From Eutreptiella sp. 'Long Island Sound 2002' (taxonomy: Eukaryota; Euglenozoa; Euglenophyceae; Eutreptiales; Eutreptiaceae), in contig OZ038390.1 in NCBI GenBank assembly GCA_964036045.1, forward strand, positions 1,362,045 to 1,426,044: a DNA stretch of 64,000 nt. Direction: 5' to 3'. Numbering within the stretch: position 1 is the first letter of the stretch; every line of letters starts with the position of its first letter. The position numbers and the translations under genes are program-made. The notes beneath the pieces are model-generated. The model was not told where the DNA came from and searched no databases. It was given only the letters and a program-made list of their open reading frames with translations. This document shows, piece by piece, positions 56,641 through 64,000 of this stretch.

Positions 56641-56818
56641 CAAAGCACCGACCGAATCTCAACGATTGCCTCATTTCCGTGTTCCCGGGGTGTTCCCTGA
56701 TTGTCCGTGAAGTGCCGTGCCATGGAAACGCGACCTGTCTTCACCCTCTGGGACGCCGCTGGACGTATCCAAACACAAGGCAACCAGAATTCAGCGAATG
56801 CCAGTCGGAACGGACTTC

Positions 56819-57018
56819 NNNNNNNNNNNNNNNNNNNNNNNNNNNNNNNNNNNNNNNNNNNNNNNNNNNNNNNNNNNNNNNNNNNNNNNNNNNNNNNNNN
56901 NNNNNNNNNNNNNNNNNNNNNNNNNNNNNNNNNNNNNNNNNNNNNNNNNNNNNNNNNNNNNNNNNNNNNNNNNNNNNNNNNNNNNNNNNNNNNNNNNNNN
57001 NNNNNNNNNNNNNNNNNN
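56819..57018. other. Scaffold gap, 200 Ns
   Basis: Exactly 200 N, so probably a placeholder of unknown true length. Missing N-terminal exons of the minus-strand gene could lie here. Confidence 0.99.
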
Positions 57019-57465
57019 CCCCGCTGTCGTGGTTTTTAACTCTTGTACAGACGCCCTGGGCATGTGGTGGCTATGATGAGGGTCGTGGGAGGGTGACTGA
57101 CTCTGCTGCTGCGCAGCCTTGGGGCCAAAGTAAAGACGCGGGGTAAAGTAAAGACGCGGGGGAGGGAGGCTCCCTGGGGACGAAGTGGGGGTGGGGGGGG
57201 GGGTCTGAGAGATGCACCACCGGCAGCGCATCACCCGTAGCACTGCCGAGCACGGGCCCACTGCCCTCCGGGCTGTTGGCATGGCCCTTGGGCAAGAGTG
57301 GTGCGCGGCAGTGGACAGAGACGGAGTATGTGTGTCCTGCGTGGTGGTGGAAGGTGCCGCAGCCCCCCCCAATGTCGTGACGGGTCCCCCCCCCCTGGGG
57401 GGGGGGGACGGCAGGGATGTATTAGAAAGGGGGGGGCGGGCTGGCTGGGGCCCCCCCTCCTCCCA
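57019..57465. other. No gene supported
   Basis: A short tandem duplication aaagtaaagacgcggggtaa near 57129-57160 and G/C runs. Nothing else seen. Confidence 0.45.
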
Positions 57466-57660
57466 GGGCCCCCCTATGGTCCCCGAAGGCGGGCCGAGAG
57501 TTTCGAAGCTTCAATCCTCTTGGCACCGAAGGCGCCGAAGCAAAATTCTGGCTGTCAGCCTCAAACATTGGAAGGGGAGGGGGGGGGGAGGGGGGGCGGG
57601 GGGGGGTACCCCCCCTCCTCCTACAGTGTACGGCTGTTCTAATACATCCCTGGGGGAGAG
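57466..57660 (+). repeat. Dispersed repeat, copy 2 (pair with 52.98 kb)
   Basis: Direct partner of 52984-53175, sharing tcctcttggcaccgaaggcg and cctcaaacattggaagggga. The G tract in the middle is longer here. Confidence 0.85.
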
Positions 57661-58785
57661 GGGGACGGTCATGAAGTGACGGTTCCCCCCCCATGAGGGG
57701 GGGGGGGGGGGACTGCACCACACAATGGCCGCACTAACACTGCAGCAGTTCCGGTGTAAACCAAAGAAAAATGTTCTTCGGGGCCTTCAGCCTCTGAGTA
57801 TTTCCGGTGCTTTTTGGACCAAGTGACGCGGCCTGAAAGCCACCGTCCCACAGCGCGCGCGCCCTGAACGTGGCCGCCCCCCGACCCCCCCCCCCCCCGG
57901 GGGGGTGTTTCAAAAGGGGCGGGACGACGATCCCACTCCTGTTGCCCACAAAGAGGCCGTCGAGATGGAGTCCGTTCGTAGCCCATTCAGCCCAAGGGCC
58001 TTCACCCGGTTCTTGTACACGCCCGACACATTGAGCGGGTGGTTCGCGGGTCTCCTCCTGCGCCCAGGCCCCCCATCCGCACGGGCCGTGCGCCCGCGGA
58101 CCCTGGGACAAGGCGCACACGGGCCATCCCACGGACGGGGACCCCCCCCTCCCGCGGTCACTGCCCTCCGGCCAGGGACGCATCAGAAGGGAAGGGGCCT
58201 TAGAGGCGGCCCCAGAGGCGGTTACGTAGGCGGTTGCCAAAGCGGTCGGGGGACGGTTACTGTCGGTTACAAATGCCATTGAGGCCGGCACTCCCCGCCA
58301 GGGGGACAGTGGCTGGGCGTAGGCTGGGCGCCCTGGAGGCGGGAGGGGGGGGGTCCCCTCTCGCCACTTCCAATGCAGCCCTGCCTCCGGCACCGCACGG
58401 CCCAGTGATGACAGGCACACGCTCCCCCCTCCCCCCCGGCACCCGCACAGACCGCCCACACAACTGGCGCCCGGGGCGCATCGGAGGCCGGGGGGGCCCG
58501 AGCCATGCCCCCCTGGCGCGTCCGGCGGCCCACGGACACGCCGCTGCACCGCGCGACACCCCCGGCCCTTCCCCCCGCACGCGAGGGCCCTCCGCCCGAC
58601 ACTCGGCGCACACCTGAGGCCAGGCTGGGGCTTGACGCGTTGGACGCGTTGGACCGTTGCGGAACATCTGCACACGAACAAGGCCACGGCCGGGGCTCTG
58701 GTGGCGGCGCCCCCTTCACGGGGGGGGGGGGGACAGGGAGGGCGGCACTCGGGGGGCGGGCAACCCCCCCCCCCCCGCACATGGT
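57661..58785. other. GC-rich stretch, no gene supported
   Basis: A 348-codon minus frame (58780-57734) is open but of low complexity, and overlapping plus frames of similar quality exist. (ggacgcgtt)2 near 58639. I do not call a gene. Confidence 0.4.
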
Positions 58786-59013
58786 GACATGGTGTGTGAG
58801 TGTGGGCCGGAAGCCCCGGACGTGACGCCGACCAGGGTCCCCAGGGAGTGTGGGTATGGAAACTTCACCCGCCGGTCTCGGACTGGGTCAGTGGTGGTTT
58901 GCGTGGCTCCGAGTCCAGCGCGGGGCAGCCTGTGGCACAAGCCGCTGACACATAGGGTCGGCCTGGCGACGTGTCTGGCAGGTGTTGGACACACTCCCAT
59001 CCCATCCCATCCC
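58786..59013 (-). repeat. Inverted dispersed repeat, copy 2 (pair with 24.4 kb)
   Basis: Reverse complement of 24396-24632: gtgagtgtgggccggaagcc, cggtctcggactgggtcagt and gttggacacactcccatccc. Near identity shows a recent copy or gene conversion. Confidence 0.92.
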
Positions 59014-59286
59014 CCCGCACGTGGGGCGAGCCCCCCAACGGCGCGAGTGTGCGGGCTCTCTGGGGCGCAAGCAGGTCTCAAAGCGCTCTACACATGCACG
59101 TCCTGGTATGCATATGCAGCAATGTGGAGGCAGTTCCCCAAGATCATTGGTATGATACAAATGTGCTACCTTACAATCAACTGCACCTGATGGCCTTTGT
59201 TTTGTCAACACCACAGTGTTTGTATGCTACAAGACTTCTTTGCTTTTCTGCATCAAGGACCGCCCCAGGGACCACTCGACTTGCCC

Positions 59287-59745
59287 TCTAACCCCCGTCG
59301 GTTGCCCTATAACCGCCGTCGGTTGCCCTATAACCGCCGTCGGTTGCCCTATAACCGCCGTCGGTTGCCCTATAACCGCCGTCGGTGGCCCTATAACCGC
59401 CGTCGGTTGCCCTATAACCGCCGTCGGTTGCCCTATAACCGCCGTCGGTTGCCCTATAACCGCCGTCGGTTGCCCTATAACCGCCGTCGGTGGCCCTATA
59501 ACCGCCGTCGGTTGCCCTATAACCGCCGTCGGTTGCCCTATAACCGCCGTCGGTTGTCCTATAACCGCCGTCGGTTGCCCTCTAACCGCCGTCGGTTGCC
59601 CTCTAACCGCCGTCGGTGGCCCTATAACCGCCGTCGGTTGCCCTATAACCGCCGTCGGTTGCCCTATAACCGCCGTCGGTTGCCCTCTAACCGCCGTCGG
59701 TTGCCCTCTAACCGCCGTCGGTTGCCTTCTAACCGCCATCCCTAG
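59287..59745 (+). repeat. 21-bp minisatellite, ~21.7 copies
   Basis: Unit GGTTGCCCTATAACCGCCGTC with variants TTG/GTG, TAT/TCT and one TGTCC. The period is seven codons, so plus frames read RRLPYNR or similar and the minus frame reads GQPTAVI, all without stops. No evidence of translation. Confidence 0.97.
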
Positions 59746-60660
59746 CCATTCAACCGTTGAGCTGGGGTTGGACGGACGCCAGCAGTGTTCCCTCTGCAAT
59801 GGCTTCCCTGACAGGGCGTAGGCGGTACCCATGGCGCTTGCCCAACACGCCCAAGCCTCACGCGCCCAGGCCTCTGATAGCCCTCCCCCCCCACCAGCAG
59901 CCCAGGCACCTGCAAAACCGGGATGCGTGACTTCGGTGGTTCTGGTGGGCGTTTGCCCCGTCTGCCACACGCAGTTCGGGTCGCCGAGCTCCTCGCCGTT
60001 ACTCCTGCGCGGAAAGAGCGGCAGCGGGGGCGGGGGGGGGGGGGGGGGCGGCGGCTGTGGTGAATGCGGCCTGACCAATGCAGAGACTGCCACGCTCGTA
60101 GTGCCCTGTGCGGTGGCACTCCCCTGAGGCCTCCCATCAGCACCCCTCTCAAGCTGGCGTACCTTCCATCCCCATCGCTATCCGCTTGGCATAAAGCAGA
60201 GCTCCATGTGCGTCCAGCAGCAGCAAATGCAGCACCGAACGGGTTCAAGGGCCCACCGCCTCCGCGCCTCATGAGCAAAAGGTTGAGGGTCGTCATTTGT
60301 TGTTGTCAGGGCCCGCGTACGCTCAGAGGCTCCACCGCAAAACGCACGCACCACAACGGCCGGACAACACGGCACAACACAATGCGATGGTGAATGCTCC
60401 ACTTTCAGGGGATCTGATGGAGAGTCGGCAGGCAGACTACCTAACGACTGCCACACCCACTGCAGGGTCACCCGGGGCGTCGGTTGTTGCGGGCCTTCTG
60501 AGGACATACTCGAAGGAAGATCACAGAGGAGCGCCCCCCTGACCCATGAAACAGCGGCTCTGCCCCCATGCCACACTTCGAGTGTCGGCCAGCAGCCCAC
60601 GTTGCACCCCATGGGCCAGCCCCCATAATGCCTGCGGTACCGCGGGGATGCAACTGTCCT
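59746..60660. other. No gene supported
   Basis: G run at 60028-60050. Several short frames on both strands, none recognisable. Confidence 0.45.
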
Positions 60661-60665
60661 TCATG

Positions 60666-60700
60666 CACAGTGGCACAGTGGCACAGTGGCACAGTGGCAC
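60666..60700 (+). repeat. 9-bp tandem repeat (GCACAGTGG)4
   Basis: cacagtggcacagtggcaca and continuation, perfect units. Confidence 0.9.
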
Positions 60701-60749
60701 GGACTACAAAAGGAATGGTGCAGAACCGTGCAGACGCACTGTGCGGTGC

Positions 60750-60882
60750 TGTGGTGTGGTGTGGTGTGCTGTGCTGTACTGTGCTGGGCTGCGATGTGCT
60801 GCGCTGGGCTGTGCGGTGCTGTGCTGTGCTGTGCTGTACTGTGCTGGGCTGCGATGTGCTGCGCTGGGCTGTGCTAGCACAA
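60750..60882 (+). repeat. ~62-bp tandem repeat x2 rich in GTGCTG
   Basis: Two copies of gtactgtgctgggctgcgat plus gtgctgcgctgggctgtgc, with TGTGC microrepeats between them. Nested minisatellite. Confidence 0.85.
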
Positions 60883-61781
60883 GAACGTGTTGGGGTAGAT
60901 GCGATGCCTACACACCAGGAGCCACCCTACCATACATGACTTGGGGCTCTCAGTCTCATCAGGCGGCATCAGCTGTGCTCCCCCCCCCCCCCTGCCAGAA
61001 CAACAGTAAAGCTCCAAAAGTTGCGGGCACAACAGCCGGCTGCTGCCTATTGGCAAGCGAGCCAAGATGCGACCACCAATCGTCATCCCTAACCAACCCT
61101 CCTTATCAAGCCAGTGCTGGTCTCCCTATTAAATATGACCCCCCAAAACACGCACAGACACACACACACACACTGCACAACTGCGGATGCCCATACACAC
61201 ACACACACACACACACAAACTGCAGCGTGGTGGCACAACGTGCATAGCCCTCCCCCCTTTGCGAGAATAACCTCTTGTCAGAACAACAGTCGGGGGCATT
61301 CAAGGGGGCCGTGCACAGTGCTCAAGGTGTAGCCCTACACATCAAAGATGCAGTTGTACACTGCCATGTGCCAAAAGGCGTGCAATTGTGCGCAGCCGTG
61401 CCTGTGACATTTGCAGTGGTACACAGCAAATGCAACAAGGTATGTAACTACAAGTAGCAGTACACATTGGCAGCCTCTCCAAGAAATTTGGCCCCATCCT
61501 GCATCTTCCACATCACCCCAACAAGGCGCAAGGCAAAGCACCCCCCCCCCCCCCAAAACACTGTTGCTTGCTGCTCTGTAGCAAGGCAAAACAATGTACT
61601 GAGATTCATAGCTATGACCATAACCCTGTGTCACGGGTATATGCGAGCTCGGTATCTGTTGCTCATGGCCCCAAACACACACAGGCGCAGGATGGGCGGC
61701 ATATACAGCCGTGGGTGGAGGCCACAGCACGGCAGTGGGTTGCGGTAAGGCGAGGCCTGCCATGATAACAAGTGACAGGCT
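60883..61781. other. No gene supported; CA microsatellites
   Basis: (CA)n tracts at about 61160-61176 and 61193-61217. A C13 run near 61541. A minus frame at 61763-61335 is unremarkable. Confidence 0.5.
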
Positions 61782-62969
61782 CTAGCACCCGCAGTGCATC
61801 TTTGGCGGCATGAAAGGCCGTACAAAAGGCCTCACGGTTTCGCAAGTACTCAGCATCATACTCATGCACGAGCCTGTTTTGTTCCCCCCTAACGTACTCC
61901 ACATTGTGGAACAGGCTCTCAGAGAAGCCCCAAACCGTTTCGCTCGCTTTGTGGGCCATGTTCCCCAAGCAACCCTACCCTGCAGCCCCTCCTCAAGCTG
62001 CTGAAAGCAATGCACCGCCAGAACAAGATCGACCAGTTGGGCCCCCACAGTATGTGGGCTTACAGAAGGGTGGCCTGCATGATCCCCAACCACTTCGGCG
62101 GCGGCCCCCAACCCAACGTCCGCCTCCCTAGCAGCCCTTACTGTTGCCTCCCCGGTGGCATCCTCCACAACTTCCACAGCAGCAGCATCCCTCACTCCTT
62201 CACCAGCCTCCCCAACCTCTTTAGCAGCCTTCCCAGCCTCCAACCCAACATCCGCCGCCTCCTCCCCATTAGCCCGTGCTATTTCCTGCCCGGCGGCATC
62301 CTCCACAGCCTTGCCAGCAGCATCCTTCCCGACTTCTTCACCAGCCGGCCCGACCTCTTCACCAGGCTCCCCGGCCACTTCCTCCACCTCATCCGTCGCC
62401 GATGAAGATGATGATGACGATGAGGAGGAGATTGTTGTCGTATCGTCCCGAGGGGGAGTGGTAGTGACAGCCTCACAGGGATCATCATTGGGTTTCTGCC
62501 TCTTAGCTCTTGGCTCACCACTGTCTCCCCCAACGAAAGAAAAATATGATCTTAGGGGGAGCCTTAAGCGCAGTGCAACTATTTGGGCATCTGGAGGTAC
62601 TAGAGAGCCATAATTTGAGATACTAGGGGCCCCTAGGGGCATCATGGTGATCCCTAGCGGAGGTTTTGACTTCTGATTTTGTCCCCCTTTGTTTGGGGAT
62701 CCCTGAGAATGCAGGGGTGACATAGCATTTCCGCCCTCTTTACTACACGCAATGCCGTTTTCGACTCTCTTGCCTTGATTGTGTTTATGCTTTACATTAT
62801 ATTTGTGCAGAGTGGCGAAGAGCCATTTCCACTCAGGGGGACAAGCACGCATCGGACGGCCAAAGATTCCATTGGGAAGTGGAAGTGTTGAAGCAAGTCC
62901 GATTATCCGATACAAGGACGCGATTAAGGCTCGTGTGAGTACCATGTACGTAAGGGAAAGGGCATTCAT
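61782..62969 (-). CDS. 395-codon acidic/Ser-rich ORF linked to a dispersed repeat, unknown
   Basis: N-terminal 90 residues are shared with the ORF at 19152 (MNALSLTYMVLTRALIASLY, PPEWKWLFATLHKYNVK). Then follow a basic patch EPRAKRQKPNDDP (nuclear-signal-like), a serine run, and about 120 residues of Gly/Ala/Glu-rich repeats (GEEVGPAGEEVGKDAAGKAV). The last 60 residues look out of frame. A neighbouring frame (61968-61782) reads VWGFSESLFHNVEYVRGEQN and EAFCTAFHAAKDALRVLEPV, which is more protein-like and ends at about 61782. A frameshift or intron near 61970 is likely. It may be a transposon-borne protein. Confidence 0.4.
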   Translation of the reverse strand: MNALSLTYMVLTRALIASLYRIIGLASTLPLPNGIFGRPMRACPPEWKWLFATLHKYNVKHKHNQGKRVENGIACSKEGGNAMSPLHSQGSPNKGGQNQKSKPPLGITMMPLGAPSISNYGSLVPPDAQIVALRLRLPLRSYFSFVGGDSGEPRAKRQKPNDDPCEAVTTTPPRDDTTTISSSSSSSSSSATDEVEEVAGEPGEEVGPAGEEVGKDAAGKAVEDAAGQEIARANGEEAADVGLEAGKAAKEVGEAGEGVRDAAAVEVVEDATGEATVRAAREADVGLGAAAEVVGDHAGHPSVSPHTVGAQLVDLVLAVHCFQQLEEGLQGRVAWGTWPTKRAKRFGASLRACSTMWSTLGGNKTGSCMSMMLSTCETVRPFVRPFMPPKMHCGC

Positions 62970-63215
62970 GGATCACGTTACATGCAAGTTTGCCCCAACC
63001 CAACCTCCATCGCTAAAAATGGTGCAACCCACGCCTATTCATGGCTTTCCCAGTTGTGCATGATGTGTGTTATGTGAAGGGAAGGTAGTTTGCAACTTTC
63101 TTGAGCTGGGGCAGTTTGGGTCACCTAATTCTAAGGGCGTTTCCAAGGGGTGTGCTTGGGGGCTCTTCGGGGGGAACATAGTCTAAAAGTAGCGCGCAGT
63201 GCAAAGATTCCCCCT
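62545..63215 (-). repeat. Dispersed ~675-bp repeat family, copy 2 (inverted)
   Basis: Reverse complement of 18896-19570. Shares tttgcactgcgcgctacttt, gcccccaagcacacccctt and the N-terminal coding part of the 395-codon ORF. Here the ORF extends beyond the repeat for another 260 codons, whereas copy 1 ends shortly after it. Confidence 0.85.
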
Positions 63216-63645
63216 TAGCATTGCACAAAGAAACCATCTTAAAAAAGATTCAAGGTTGTTCATGGAAAGTACCCCGCGCCACCAGAAAGCGGAGGGGACA
63301 ACGGGGGCATTTGTGGAAACGGGTGAAAAGGCGGTGGTAGAAACGGATGGAAAAGGTCGGCCCGAACCCACGGGGGCGGTTTAAAAAAACCGGTGCATGC
63401 CCTGTGAACACCTGCTTCCTGGACTTTCCCCTGGCCGTCCACAGCGTTGCCGCTGCCCACGTACATTCCAAGGGTTGCTTCACACCCACGCACCTCCGAC
63501 TCAGCATCAAACACCTCAAAACCAAAGCGCCCCCCTGCAATGGTGCCAAAGGCCTTATGCGGCCTAAACCGGTACCTCCATTTTTTTTGAGAGGTTGCCC
63601 TTCTGTCTAAAGCAGCAAGTCAAATAGCAACAATGAACACGGAAA
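63216..63645. other. No gene supported
   Basis: Purine-rich on plus up to about 63380, then mixed. No recognisable coding signal. Confidence 0.45.
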
Positions 63646-63925
63646 AAAGAGGGGCCGTGTTGGGGGAATTGAAGGTGCAACAAACAAGAAGAATAACATC
63701 CCAAAAACCAGCCTGCACAATGTACCAAAATGGGTCAAATGAGGCTTGAAGGTTAAGGATCTGAAAATCAGGTTCTGCAAAAAAATGGTTCGTCAGAGGG
63801 GTTTTTGATGTTTATGATGTGTATTGGTTGATAACAACGTTTGTAGGCTGCAATGTTGGAGCGTGCAGCTGGCTAATATATGGCTTTTTGTTGCACCTTC
63901 AATGTCCCCCATACAACCCCTCTTT
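63646..63925. mobile_element. MITE-like element, 280 bp with ~40-bp terminal inverted repeats
   Basis: Left end aaagaggggccgtgttgggg followed by gaattgaaggtgcaacaaa. The right end (reverse complement) is aaagaggggttgtatggggg followed by acattgaaggtgcaacaaa. About 34 of 39 positions match, with one indel. The interior is AT-rich and non-coding. No clear target-site duplication was identified. A fold-back element or other hairpin is the alternative. Confidence 0.6.
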
Positions 63926-64000
63926 CCCCCCACTTTTCTGCGTACCGATTGATGTACTTCCTTAGACTGTACTTCCTTCACAATGTACATCTGCTCCTGC

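Noticed and set aside
57734-58780. 348-codon minus-strand ORF as the 5' part of the TMEM184-like gene
   Set aside because: No hydrophobic helices or family motifs. Low-complexity Gly/Pro/Arg content typical of chance frames in GC-rich DNA.
59197-60093. ORFs across the 21-bp minisatellite
   Set aside because: Open on both strands because the period is a multiple of three. No flanking protein-like sequence.

Overview
The window looks like a piece of nuclear scaffold from a GC-rich eukaryote, most likely a unicellular alga or similar protist. Three things suggest this: a multi-exon gene with GT-AG introns, tyrosine-recombinase (DIRS/PAT-type) and non-LTR retrotransposon remains, and a very high repeat load with many G/C homopolymers and a 200-N scaffold gap. 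The species cannot be fixed from sequence alone. There is no bacterial-style operon, rRNA, tRNA or CRISPR array that I can support.

Layout. 1-2.8 kb: short direct repeats and a decayed fragment of a DIRS-like element. 3.9-5.1 kb: a cysteine-rich duplicated coding segment and a degenerate ORF. 5.35-11.52 kb: a tyrosine-recombinase retroelement on the minus strand (ORF1, recombinase, linker, Gag-like/RT, RNase H) with 71-bp terminal direct repeats. A 617-bp segment lies outside it on the left and is repeated, over 99% identical, immediately to its right. 12.1-16.9 kb: a decayed plus-strand non-LTR element with an APE-type endonuclease and the start of an RT. 17-27.9 kb: mostly repeats (dispersed pairs, G-rich minisatellite, GA microsatellite) with few believable coding segments. 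28.39-50.20 kb: one uninterrupted 19-bp satellite of about 1,148 copies. 51-55.7 kb: exons of a TMEM184/OST-alpha-like (DUF300) membrane protein on the minus strand. 56-64 kb: a duplicated short segment, the N gap, dispersed repeats, a 21-bp minisatellite, a 395-codon acidic/serine-rich ORF inside a dispersed repeat family and a MITE-like element.

Main result. The TMEM184-like gene can be assembled from five exons with compatible phases and GT-AG borders: 55678-55478, 54347-54190, 52001-51813, 51186-51041 and 28175-27903 (minus strand). If the last exon is right, the 21.8-kb satellite sits inside a 22.9-kb intron. Each repeat then presents a splice-acceptor-like motif on the transcribed strand. 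The first three exons are secure by family resemblance. The last two rest on phase, splice signals and plausible protein sequence, and need RNA evidence.

Two sets of inverted repeats (18.9/62.6 kb and 24.4/58.8 kb) are nested around the satellite, which hints at an old inverted duplication or inversion of the flanks.
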